Position numbers and translations under genes: made by a program
Shown: positions 7,205-16,000 of the stretch, in pieces
How positions within the stretch are numbered: the stretch's first letter is position 1
Layout of the letters: each line of letters opens with the position of its first letter
Assembly: GCF_000721105.1 (NCBI RefSeq)
Contig: NZ_JOEV01000086.1
Location: 1-23,546 of the forward strand
DNA length: 23,546 nt
Source: Streptomyces cellulosae
GTDB taxonomy: Bacteria > Actinomycetota > Actinomycetes > Streptomycetales > Streptomycetaceae
Direction: 5' to 3'
Notes under the pieces: model-generated
Databases searched by the model: none
The model's input: the letters and a program-made list of their open reading frames with translations, nothing else
Told to the model about the DNA's origin: nothing

Positions 7205-8869
7205 GTGACCTCCCTCTACGCGCGTCACAAGCGTTCGACCCTGGCCATCGCGACCGCCGTCGCCGCCGGCGCCCTGCTCACCACCGGCCTGACCACCGGT
7301 TCCTCAGCCGCCGCCGAGACCACGGCGGACACCGGCAGAGCCACCCTCGCCGCCGCTCCGCTCCAGCTGTCCGCGTCCGCCCGCACCTCGCTCATCCAGG
7401 AGCAGCAGGCCGACGCCGCCGGCACGGCTCAGGACATAGGCCTCGGCGCCAAGGAGAAGCTGGTCGTCAAGGACGTCGTGAAGGACGCCGACGGCTCGGT
7501 CCACACCCGCTACGAGCGCACCTACGCGGGTCTGCCGGTCCTCGGCGGCGACCTCGTCGTCCACCAGTCGTCCACCGGCGCCACCAAGAGCGTGACCAAG
7601 GCGACCAAGTCCGCCATCAAGGTCGCCTCCGTGACGCCGAAGCTCGCCCCGGCCAAGGCGGAGAAGCAGGCCCTGACCGCCGCACAGGCCGCCGGCTCGG
7701 AGAAGACCGCCGCCGACCAGGCCCCGCGCAAGGTGATCTGGGCCGGCGACGGCACCCCCGTCCTCGCCTACGAGACCGTCGTCGGCGGCCTCCAGGACGA
7801 CGGCACCCCGAACGAGCTGCACGTCATCACCGACGCGGCCACCGGCAAGAAGCTCTACGAGTACCAGGGCATCGAGACCGGCACCGGCAAGAGCCTCTAC
7901 TCGGGCACGGTCACCCTGGGCACGACCAAGTCGGGCACGACGTACAACCTGACGGACGGCACGCGCGGCGGCCACAAGACGTACAACAAGTCGCACGGCA
8001 CCAGCTCGTCGGCCGGCACCCTGTTCACTGACGCCGACGACACCTGGGGCACCGGCGCGGCCTCCAGCTCGGCCACGGACCAGACCGCCGCCGTCGACGC
8101 CGCCTACGGCGCGCAGGAGACCTGGGACTTCTACAAGTCCACGTTCGGCCGCAGCGGCATCAAGAACAACGGCGTGGCCGCCTACTCCCGCGTCCACTAC
8201 GGCAACGCGTACGTCAACGCGTTCTGGGACGACAGCTGCTTCTGCATGACGTACGGCGACGGCGAGGGCAACGTCAACCCGCTGACCTCGCTGGACGTGG
8301 CCGGCCACGAGATGAGCCACGGCGTCACCTCGAACACCGCGGGCCTCAACTACAGCGGCGAGTCCGGCGGCCTGAACGAGGCCACCTCCGACATCTTCGG
8401 CACCGGCGTGGAGTTCTACGCCAACAACCCCAACGACGTCGGCGACTACCTCATCGGCGAGGAGATCGACATCAACGGGGACGGTTCCCCGCTGCGCTAT
8501 ATGGACAAGCCCAGCAAGGACGGCGGCTCGGCGGACTCCTGGTCCTCCAGCGTCGGCAGCAAGGACGTCCACTACTCGTCGGGCGTCGCGAACCACTTCT
8601 TCTACCTGCTGTCCGAGGGCAGCGGCGCGAAGACGATCAACGGCGTGTCCTACAACTCGCCGACGTCCAACGGCTCCACGGTCACCGGTATCGGCCGCGC
8701 CAAGGCGCTGCAGATCTGGTACAAGGCGCTGACGACGTACTTCACGTCGACCACCAACTACAAGGCGGCCCGCACCGGCACGCTCTCGGCGGCCAGCGCG
8801 CTCTACGGCTCCACCAGCACCGAGTACAAGGCGGTCGCCGCGGCCTGGTCGGCGGTCAACGTCAGCTGA
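7205..8869 (+). CDS. Secreted M4 (thermolysin-type) neutral zinc metalloprotease
   Basis: This precursor of 554 residues is closely similar to the upstream gene from the propeptide to the end of the catalytic domain. A signal peptide (about 1-37, ending near SSAAAE) is followed by the propeptide and M4 domain. Zinc ligands are H368 and H372 in HEMSH and E392 in GGLNEATSD. The catalytic Glu is E369 and the His231-equivalent is H456 in DVHYSSG. It stops after the catalytic domain (SAVNVS), with no Gly linker or P domain. The start GTG at 7205 has AAGGAG 5 bases upstream. Tandem duplication followed by loss or gain of the P domain explains the pair. Independent terminators and promoters suggest separate but parallel expression. 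It likely digests extracellular protein for nutrition or in development. Confidence 0.94.
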   Translation: MTSLYARHKRSTLAIATAVAAGALLTTGLTTGSSAAAETTADTGRATLAAAPLQLSASARTSLIQEQQADAAGTAQDIGLGAKEKLVVKDVVKDADGSVHTRYERTYAGLPVLGGDLVVHQSSTGATKSVTKATKSAIKVASVTPKLAPAKAEKQALTAAQAAGSEKTAADQAPRKVIWAGDGTPVLAYETVVGGLQDDGTPNELHVITDAATGKKLYEYQGIETGTGKSLYSGTVTLGTTKSGTTYNLTDGTRGGHKTYNKSHGTSSSAGTLFTDADDTWGTGAASSSATDQTAAVDAAYGAQETWDFYKSTFGRSGIKNNGVAAYSRVHYGNAYVNAFWDDSCFCMTYGDGEGNVNPLTSLDVAGHEMSHGVTSNTAGLNYSGESGGLNEATSDIFGTGVEFYANNPNDVGDYLIGEEIDINGDGSPLRYMDKPSKDGGSADSWSSSVGSKDVHYSSGVANHFFYLLSEGSGAKTINGVSYNSPTSNGSTVTGIGRAKALQIWYKALTTYFTSTTNYKAARTGTLSAASALYGSTSTEYKAVAAAWSAVNVS

Positions 8870-8900
8870 CTGTCAGGCAGTTACAGCACCGCGACAGGGC

Positions 8901-8931
8901 GGCACCCGGGAGGAAGGCATTCCCGGGTGCC
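8901..8931. terminator. Bidirectional terminator between convergent genes
   Basis: GGCACCCGGGA (8901-8911) pairs perfectly with TCCCGGGTGCC (8921-8931) around a 9-base loop. It lies between the end of the second M4 gene (plus) and the end of the GNAT-membrane fusion gene (minus), so it can serve both. Confidence 0.8.
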
Positions 8932-8946
8932 GCTGCGCGTCGTGCC

Positions 8947-9945
8947 TCAGTACGCGATCAGCACCACGGCCATCGCGACCCAGCACACCGCCACCAGGAC
9001 GGGCAGCAGGACCATGATCAGGCCGGTGGGCGACTGCTTGAGCCACTCGTTGCCCGTCCTGTCGGCATTCCGCGCCACTATCCGCTGCCCGCCGTGCCAG
9101 GCCAGCACCTCCTCCAGTGCCGACGCGGCGTCCTTGCGGGCACTGAGGTAACGGCGACCGAAGCGGAGCATCTGCGAGAAGGCGATCGCGCATCCGAAGC
9201 CGATGACGCAGATGATCAGCGCCAGGCTGCGCGCCAGGTCCTGCATGGCGCTCTCGTCCTTCTCGACACCGAGCGTGAATCCGAGCGCCGCCGCCAGGCC
9301 GGCGGTGATGTAGAAGAAGTTGTTCAGCTTCTGCCAGTTGGTGTTGTCCTCATGCTTGTAGAGGTCGACGGCGACCATGTACTGGGCCTGGAGCAGCTCC
9401 TGCCGCGGCTTGCGCGACACCCACACCATCCGCTCCCTGCCGTCCGGCGGGGTCAGCCGGGTCAGCTCGTCGAAGCCGAGCTTGCGGTGGAAACCGACGG
9501 AGGCCTCGTTGTAGGGCTCGCTGACGACCGCGGCGATCACCGGGCTCCCCGACCACCGCTCCAGGACGTGGTGGTAGAGCTGGGACGCGACACCGGAACG
9601 GCCCGCCGAGCGCGCCACACAGATCTGCTTGATGACGAGGAACGCGCCGAGCGTGCTCTTGATCCGGTGGTTGAGCCATTCGTCGGGTCCGATGCGCTCG
9701 TCGCTGTAGGCCAGCAGATAGCCGACAACCTCGCTGCCCTTGACGGCGACCCAGAAGTGTTCCGCGGTGCCGAGCTGGGCCCGGTAGTCCTCGATGGTGT
9801 AGTCGGAGACGAGGAAACCGTCACGCCCCGCGCGCTCCGGATCCGAGGTGTCCAGGCGCCAGTCCCCGGCCAGTGCCACGATCTGCGCGAGATGGGCCTC
9901 CCCGGCCCGCACGATCTCCGTGCTGCCGGCCCCTGCCGTACCCAT
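8947..9945 (-). CDS. GNAT N-acetyltransferase fused to a three-helix membrane module
   Basis: This is a 332-residue protein. Residues 1-178 form a GNAT acyl-CoA acyltransferase fold: motif A around QICVARSAGRSGVASQLYHHV (107-127, with R-S-G-V-A at the pyrophosphate loop) and motif B around SEPYNEASVGFHRKLGF (142-158). Residues 185-332 form a membrane module with hydrophobic segments at about 207-227, 238-260 and 306-331. The amphipathic lead-in AVDLYKHEDNTNWQKLNNFF resembles the start of small SLATT/RipA-like membrane families, but I am not certain of that match. The C-terminus ends inside the last helix. ATG 9945 begins the GNAT fold; the ribosome site is only a G-run. The gene stands alone, convergent with the protease and divergent from the DUF1990 gene. 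The acetylated target is unknown. A membrane-tethered acetyltransferase is the simplest reading. Confidence 0.82.
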   Translation of the reverse strand: MGTAGAGSTEIVRAGEAHLAQIVALAGDWRLDTSDPERAGRDGFLVSDYTIEDYRAQLGTAEHFWVAVKGSEVVGYLLAYSDERIGPDEWLNHRIKSTLGAFLVIKQICVARSAGRSGVASQLYHHVLERWSGSPVIAAVVSEPYNEASVGFHRKLGFDELTRLTPPDGRERMVWVSRKPRQELLQAQYMVAVDLYKHEDNTNWQKLNNFFYITAGLAAALGFTLGVEKDESAMQDLARSLALIICVIGFGCAIAFSQMLRFGRRYLSARKDAASALEEVLAWHGGQRIVARNADRTGNEWLKQSPTGLIMVLLPVLVAVCWVAMAVVLIAY

Positions 9946-10068
9946 GTCCGCCCCCCGTGAGACGTCCCGCTGTCGACTTCATCCCAATCTACCCACGACC
10001 AGGGCGAGTTGAAGACAGTCGGCACCCGGAGGCCGCGCGACCGGGGCACCGCCCTACCCTTGGTTCCC

Positions 10069-10572
10069 ATGTTCACGTACGAGGATGTCGGCGCGACCCG
10101 CGAGAACGGCTTCTGCCCGCCCGGCTTCCACCCCATGCATGTGCGCGCCCGTATCGGGGAGGGCGAGGAGGTCTTCCGCAGAGCCTCCGAAGCGGTCCTC
10201 ACCTGGGAGATGCACCGGGAGCTCGGCGTGGGCGTCGACGCGAGCGCGGACCGGGCCGCCCCCGACGTCGACGTCACGGTCACCCTCGCCGGCCTGATCA
10301 AGGCGCCCTGCCGCGTCGTCTGGACGGTCGAGGAACCCCGCCGCGCCGGCTGGGCGTACGGCACGCTCGCCGGTCACCCGGAGAGCGGCGAGGAGTCCTT
10401 CGTCGTGGACCGCACCGGCGACGGCACGGTCTGGCTGACCGTGTCCGCCTTCAGCCGCGCCGCCAAGTGGTACTCCCGCGCGGGCGGCCCGGCGACCCGG
10501 GGACTGCAGCACGCGTACGCCCGGCGGTGCGGGGCGGTGCTGCGGAGGCTGTGCGCCGGGGACGAGGCGTAA
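10069..10572 (+). CDS. DUF1990 family protein
   Basis: This 167-residue protein begins MFTYEDVGATRENGF and PPGFHPMHVRARIGEGEEVF. It continues through FRRASEAVLTWEMH and the C-terminal AFSRAAKWYSRAGGPATRGL. That pattern (Y-x-x-V-G-A-T near the start, A-x-x-x-L-x-W, and a late S-R-A-A-K-W-Y) is typical of DUF1990 (UPF0548) proteins, which are common in actinomycetes and of unknown biochemical function. The ATG at 10069 was preferred over the upstream TTG (10009) because the family starts here. There is no Shine-Dalgarno. TACCCT at 10055-10060 about 9 bases upstream fits a -10 for a leaderless transcript, which is an inference. Confidence 0.82.
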   Translation: MFTYEDVGATRENGFCPPGFHPMHVRARIGEGEEVFRRASEAVLTWEMHRELGVGVDASADRAAPDVDVTVTLAGLIKAPCRVVWTVEEPRRAGWAYGTLAGHPESGEESFVVDRTGDGTVWLTVSAFSRAAKWYSRAGGPATRGLQHAYARRCGAVLRRLCAGDEA

Positions 10573-10735
10573 CCGCCCGGCCTCACGCAACGCGCGGTCG
10601 CCCACCGACCGCGAAGACGGCACCGGCGTACTCCTCGGTCTGATCGGACAGTGGGGGCCGACGTGCAGCCGGTTCCCGCCACGGCCGGTGCTTCGCGTTG
10701 CGTTCGGCAATATGACGATGTGATGAATCCTGGGC

Positions 10736-11341
10736 ATGACTGAAGGAGGGGGCGAGGGCCCGGAGATGCCCAGGTCCCGGCTGTACGACTACGTGGAGAT
10801 GGCCGACCCTGACGACACGGCCGGGCAGCCGCCGCAGGTCAGCGGTGAACCGCAGTCTCCTGACACCCTGTTGGGGCCTGCCGTGCCGCCGACCGCTGCT
10901 GTCTCCTCTCCAGGCGCCGCGGACGGCATCGCCGACGCCCGTCGCGAATTCGCAGCCTTGCTCGGTGAGTTCCGCCGTACGCCTGTACTCGTCCCTCTCG
11001 ACCCCGACAGCGAAGACCCGTTGGTCGGGGACCACGGCGGCGTCCGCTGGATCTACGCCTTCTCGGACGAGTCGGCGCTGGCACGGTTCGCGATCGCGAG
11101 GGGTGAGGGTTCGCGGGAGTGGGCGTATCAGCGGGTGTTGGGAGCCCGGTTGTTGGATGCCGGTGTCCCGGCGGTGGGTGTCCCGTGCGGGGTGGCGCTG
11201 GACGTCGGGAGCGAGGGCGACGACGGGGTGCTGTTCCCGCCGGTCGTGGGGATCGTGCCGGACGCGGCGGCCATGGACACGGAGCCAGCGGACGGCAAGC
11301 CAGCCGACGGGGAGACGGCGGACGGGGAGGAGAGGCGGTGA
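10736..11341 (+). CDS. SseB-like protein linked to a T7SS toxin locus
   Basis: This 201-residue protein has an SseB N-terminal-type domain at about 80-175: RTPVLVPLDPDSEDPL, GVRWIYAFSDESALARFA, then a hydrophobic PPVVGIVPD. The flanks are low-complexity (acidic/Pro N-terminus, ADGKPADGE repeats at the C-terminus). SseB-like proteins recur beside WXG100/RHS genes in Streptomyces, where a chaperone or accessory role in type VII secretion is suspected but not proven. The ATG at 10736 has no upstream Shine-Dalgarno. TTGCGT (10698-10703) with TGATGA/GATGAA around 10721-10727 could give a leaderless transcript. An internal ATG at 10766 is possible. It overlaps the next gene by 4 bases (GTGA), so it is the first gene of the toxin operon. 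Confidence 0.75.
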   Translation: MTEGGGEGPEMPRSRLYDYVEMADPDDTAGQPPQVSGEPQSPDTLLGPAVPPTAAVSSPGAADGIADARREFAALLGEFRRTPVLVPLDPDSEDPLVGDHGGVRWIYAFSDESALARFAIARGEGSREWAYQRVLGARLLDAGVPAVGVPCGVALDVGSEGDDGVLFPPVVGIVPDAAAMDTEPADGKPADGETADGEERR

Positions 11342-12063
11342 GCGGTATCGGTAGCGACGAGGGCGGCGGAGGCGGCGGCATGGACATCCAGGCGTCGGGC
11401 CTGGACTCCATCGCGAAGGGCATCAACCTGGCGCTCGCCGAGTTGAAGGAACTAAGCGCCGACAGTTTCGCCGGTCAGGGGCGAGGCTTCTCCGAAATCG
11501 CCCTCTCGGGGCTTGACGTGGGGAACGACGAGCTGAAGTCGGCGTTCACGTCGTTCTGCGAACGCTGGGAGTGGGGCGTGCGCGCTCTCGTGGAGGAGGG
11601 CAACCTCTTCGCGCAGAACGTGGGTCTTGCTGCGGGAACGCTGTACGAGACGGACCAGTACGTCGACGGTTTCCTGAAGGTCGGCGCGAACTCCCTGATC
11701 GGCAACCCGTACGCCTCCGAGGACGATGCCTCGCAGCTGGGATGGGGCCAGATTGCCGGCAGCGGACTCGGCTCCCTGAAGAACCCGGACTACAGCAAGG
11801 AGTCCTTCGACGAGGCCTGGGCGAACAGCAAGCAGGGCTGGAAGGACGCCGGCCGGGACCTGATGACGTCGCAGATGATGACCGGGCCGATCCCCGGTCC
11901 GCTGAACATGCAGCAGGCCACCGGCGCGAGTGACGAGCAGTACGAGGGCCTGATAGACGCGGCCTTCGGGCCCTCCGCCGAGGAACGCGCCCAGACCGCC
12001 GCCCAGCAACAGCCGCAGGCGCAGCATCAGTCGCAGCCGCAGCAAGAGGGAGAAGCCGGCTGA
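11338..12063 (+). CDS. WXG-like helical protein of the T7SS toxin operon
   Basis: This 241-residue, mainly helical protein has a Gly-rich start. A WXG-like segment (SFCERWEWGVRALVEEGNL, about 72-90) sits in a putative helical hairpin. The C-terminus is Gln-rich (QAQHQSQPQQ). By position and composition it resembles the ESX/WXG100-like partner proteins found before RHS toxins in Streptomyces; no exact family is claimed. Two starts are plausible. GTG 11338 overlaps the previous stop with GGAGG 7 bases upstream. ATG 11380 also has GGAGG (11368-11372) at good spacing and removes the Gly-rich leader. The GTG is chosen for translational coupling. The stop overlaps the next ATG (TGATG). Confidence 0.72.
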   Translation: MSGIGSDEGGGGGGMDIQASGLDSIAKGINLALAELKELSADSFAGQGRGFSEIALSGLDVGNDELKSAFTSFCERWEWGVRALVEEGNLFAQNVGLAAGTLYETDQYVDGFLKVGANSLIGNPYASEDDASQLGWGQIAGSGLGSLKNPDYSKESFDEAWANSKQGWKDAGRDLMTSQMMTGPIPGPLNMQQATGASDEQYEGLIDAAFGPSAEERAQTAAQQQPQAQHQSQPQQEGEAG

Positions 12064-13034
12064 TGGGGATCGACGGGCTGATCAACTCCGGCTTGGGCAA
12101 GCTCGGCGACGGCCTCGACGCGGGCAAGAAACTCCTCGGCGAGGGCATCGACAAAGGAACGGACGTCCTCGCGGACGGCCTGGACTACGTCGGCGCCGAC
12201 GACGCGGCCAAGGTGGTCGAGTACGTCGGCGACCAGCTCGCCTCCGACCTCGGCGCCACCCCCGGCGAACAGCAGCTCGGCGAAACCGACCTGCCCAACC
12301 AGCTGGTCCACGGCAGTCCCTCGGCGATCCGGTCCTCCGCCTCCCACCTGAAGGACTTCCGCAAAGCCTTCGACACCGTCGGCGAGGGCATGCGCACGCT
12401 CGACTCCTCGCACTGGAAGGGCGAGGCCGCCGACACCTTCCGCGAGAAGTTCGCCATGCATCCCCCCAAATGGCTGCACGCAGCCGACGCCTGCGACCAG
12501 GCAGGCAAAGCACTGGAGGACTACGCGGCCACGGTCACCTGGGCACAGGAACAGGCCCGCGACGCCATCGACCTGTACAAGAAGGGCACGAAAGCGTCCG
12601 AGCAGGCGCGGGACTCGTACAACAAACGCGTCGACACCTACAACGCCAAAATCAAGGCCGGCCAGGATCCCGGGCCGCGCCCCGAACCCTTCCACGATCC
12701 CGGCACCGCCGACATCAAACGCGCCCAGGAGATCCTCGCCGAGGCCCGCCGCCAGCGCAACGACGCCGGCCGCACCGCCGCCGCCTCCGTCCGCGCGGCC
12801 CTCGCCCACGCCCCCGCCGAACCACCACTCCTCGACCAGGTAGGCGCGGACCTCAAAGACGGGCTCATGACCGTCAGCACCGAACTAACCCACGTCGTGG
12901 GCGGTGCGGTCAAAGGCGTGGCCGGCACGGTGAACTTCGTCCGCGGCCTCAACCCGGTCGACGGCTACAACCTCACCCACCCCGCCCAGTACCTCCAGAA
13001 CGTCAGCATGACCCAGAGGGCATCGGCCGCCTGA
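12063..13034 (+). CDS. Putative T7SS-secreted protein, N-terminal leader half of an RHS toxin
   Basis: This 323-residue protein matches the N-terminal leader found on many actinobacterial polymorphic toxins (putative T7SS-secreted protein domain). It contains HGSPSAIRSSASHLKDFRKA, the WXG turn at W118-K-G120 (SSHWKGEAADTFREKF), HPPKWLHAADAC, then a long helical region to about 250 and the conserved LNPVDGYNLTHPAQYLQNVS. In relatives this runs straight on into the RHS shell. Here the frame ends seven codons after MT with QRASAA and a stop, while the RHS sequence continues in another frame from 13013. The segment that normally links NVSMT to EGIGRLIPEL (about 30-40 residues in relatives, from memory) is missing. 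The protein may be made but would lack the toxin. ATG 12063 overlaps the upstream stop, with GAGGGAGAA before it. Confidence 0.85.
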   Translation: MGIDGLINSGLGKLGDGLDAGKKLLGEGIDKGTDVLADGLDYVGADDAAKVVEYVGDQLASDLGATPGEQQLGETDLPNQLVHGSPSAIRSSASHLKDFRKAFDTVGEGMRTLDSSHWKGEAADTFREKFAMHPPKWLHAADACDQAGKALEDYAATVTWAQEQARDAIDLYKKGTKASEQARDSYNKRVDTYNAKIKAGQDPGPRPEPFHDPGTADIKRAQEILAEARRQRNDAGRTAAASVRAALAHAPAEPPLLDQVGADLKDGLMTVSTELTHVVGGAVKGVAGTVNFVRGLNPVDGYNLTHPAQYLQNVSMTQRASAA

Positions 13035-16000
13035 TCCCCGAACTGATCGGCGGCAAAGGGCTGGGACTGGCGCGCGGCGGGCTGAAGGCGGGCGTCAAAC
13101 AGGGCCTGGAGGAGGCGGCGGAACAGGGCGCCCGCCGGGGGACGAAGAATGCGGCCGAGGACTCCGCGGCGGACACCGCCAGAAAGCACCCGCAGGAGAA
13201 CGACAGTCCCGACCCCCACAAGAAGGTCGACAAGGACCCTACCGACCCGGTCGACCTGACCACCGGCAAGATGTACCTGCCGCAGACGGACGTCGCCCTG
13301 CCGGGCGCCCTCCCCCTGGTCTTCAAACGGCGCGTGGAGTCGGGGTACCGCTTCGGCCGCTGGTTCGGCCCGTCCTGGTCCTCCACCATCGACCAGCGTC
13401 TGGAGATCGATGCCGAGGGCGTCGTCCTCGTCTCGGAGGACGGCCTGCTGCTGGCGTATCCGCACCCGGCACCTGGCCTCCCCACTCTCCCCAGCCACGG
13501 CCCTCGCTGGCCGTTGGACCGCGAGGACGGCGGCTACACGGTCACCGACCCGCAGACGCGCCGCGTATGGCACTTCGCCGACCGCGGCCCCGACCTGGCG
13601 GTCCTGGAACAGATCGACGACCGCAACGGCAACTGGATCACCTTCGAATACGACGCCGAAGGCACCCCACTCGCCGTCGTCTCCAGCGCCGGCTACGACG
13701 TCCGCATCTCCACGGAAGCAGGCAGGGTCACGGACCTCCGCCTGGCAGCGGCCGACCAGGTGCTGATGCGCTACGGCTACACCGACGGCCACCTGACCGA
13801 GGTCATCAACTCCTCAGGCCTGCCCCTGCGTTTCACGTACGACGAGGCCGGACGCGTCACTTCCTGGACGGACACCAACGACCGCGCCTACACCTACGAG
13901 TACGACGACCAGGACCGCTGCATCGCCGAAGGCGGCACGCACGGCCACATGACCCTGCGCCTGTCCTACGACGAGACGGACCCGGACACCGGCCTACGCG
14001 TCACCACGGCGACCACCGCGGAAGGCCACACCCGCCGTTACCTCGTCAACGACGCCTGCCAGGTGGTCGCCGAAGTCGACCCACTCGGCGCGGTCACCCG
14101 CTTCCAACGCGACCGCTACCACCGCCTCCTCTCCCACACCGACCCGCTCGGCCACCGGACCACATTCCGCTACGACGAGGCCGGCAACCTCCTCACCCTG
14201 ACCCGCCCCGACGGCCGCGAGGCGAGAGCCGAGTACAACGACCTCGGCCTGCCGGTGAAGGTGGTCAACCCGGACGGTACGGTCGTCCGCCAGACGTACG
14301 ACGACCGCGGCAACCGCACCTCGGTGACGAGCGCAGCGGGCCAGACGACTCATTTCGCCTACAACGAGGCGGGCCACCTGACCTCGGTGACCGACCCGCT
14401 CGGCCACACGACAACGGTCGTGTGCGACCGCGCGGGCCTCCCCCTGAAAATCACGGACCCGCTCGGCGCGACCACCCGCTACGAACGCGATGCGTTCGGC
14501 CGCCCGGTCACCGTCACCGACCCCACGGGCGCCGTGACCCGCCTGGAGTGGACGGTGGATGGCCACCTGGCCCGCCGTACCGCAGCCGACGGCTCGACCG
14601 AGTCATGGACGTACGACGGCGAGGGCAACTGCACCACCCACACCGACCCGATGGGCGGGATTTCCCGCTTCGAGTACACGCACTTCGACCTGCTGACCGC
14701 CCGCACGGGCCCGGACGGCGTGCGCTACAACTTCGACCACGACAAGGAACTGCGGCTGACAAAGGTCACCAACCCGCAGGGCCTGACATGGACGTACGAC
14801 TACGACGCGGCCGGACGCCTGATCACGGAGACGGACTTCGACGACCGCACGCTCGCGTACACGTATGACCCAGCCGACCGCCTGACCTCCCGGAGGAACG
14901 CGTTCGGCGAGGAGACGCGGTTCGAGCACAACGCGCTGGGCCAGGTGATCCGCAAAGACGCGGCTGGCCGGATCACGACGTACGCGCACGACATGACGGA
15001 CCAGCTGGCGGAGGCCATCGGCCCGGACGACACACGTCTGACCCTCCTGCGCGACCGCTACGGCCTCCTGCGCGCGGAGACGGTCGACGGCCGCACGCTG
15101 ACGTACACCTACGACGAGCTGGGCCGCCGCACGGGCCGTACGACCCCGACCGGCGCGACGACGACGTGGTCGTACGACGCCGCGGGCCGCCGCGCCGGCA
15201 TGGTGGCGTCCGGCCGCTCGATCGACATCACGTACGACCCGGCAGGCCGCGAACTGGCGCGCCGCATCGGCGAGACGGTCACCCTGGAGCACACCTTCGA
15301 CCCGCTGGGCCGTCTGACCACCCAGTCGGTGACCGGCGCCGGCGACCGTGCGGTACAGCACCGCGCGTACACCTACCGAGCCGACGGCAACCTGATCGGC
15401 ATCGACGACCAGCTGTCCGGCTCCCGCCGCTTCGACCTGGACGCGACGGGCCGCGTGACAGCGGTGCACGCGGCGAACTGGTCGGAGACGTATGCGTATG
15501 ACGCGGCAGGCAACCAGACGTCGGCGCACTGGCCGTCCTCACATCCCGGCAGGGACGCAACCGGCACGCGCGACTACGAGGGCACCCGCATCACCCGAGC
15601 CGGCAACGTCCGCTACGAACACGACGCCCTCGGCCGCATCACCCTGCGCCAGAAAACCCGCCTCTCGCGCAAACCCGACACCTGGCGCTACGAATGGGAC
15701 GCGGAGGACCGCCTCACGTCGGTGACAACACCGGATGGCACGCGCTGGCGCTACACCTACGACCCCCTGGGCCGCCGCACGGCAAAACTCCGCCTGGCGG
15801 AAGATGGCGAAACGGTCGTGGAACGCGTGTACTTCACCTGGGACGGCGCGACCCTGTGCGAACAGACGACCACGTCTGTCACCCTGCCCAACCGGGTCAC
15901 CCTCACGTGGGACCACCGAGGTCTGCACCCCGTAGCCCAGACCGAGCGCATCACTACCGCATACGCGCCCCAGAAGGAGATCGGCTCCCGCTTCTTCTCC

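Noticed and set aside
13005..13020. Programmed -1 frameshift joining leader and RHS shell
   Set aside because: The junction ATGACCCAGAGG has no X-XXY-YYZ slippery heptamer, and a stretch normally present in relatives is missing. A deletion explains it better.
13700..15950. Repeated short motifs as DNA tandem repeats
   Set aside because: The periodicity is at protein level (YD repeats of the RHS shell). The DNA copies are divergent and no true tandem DNA array or CRISPR-like spacing exists.
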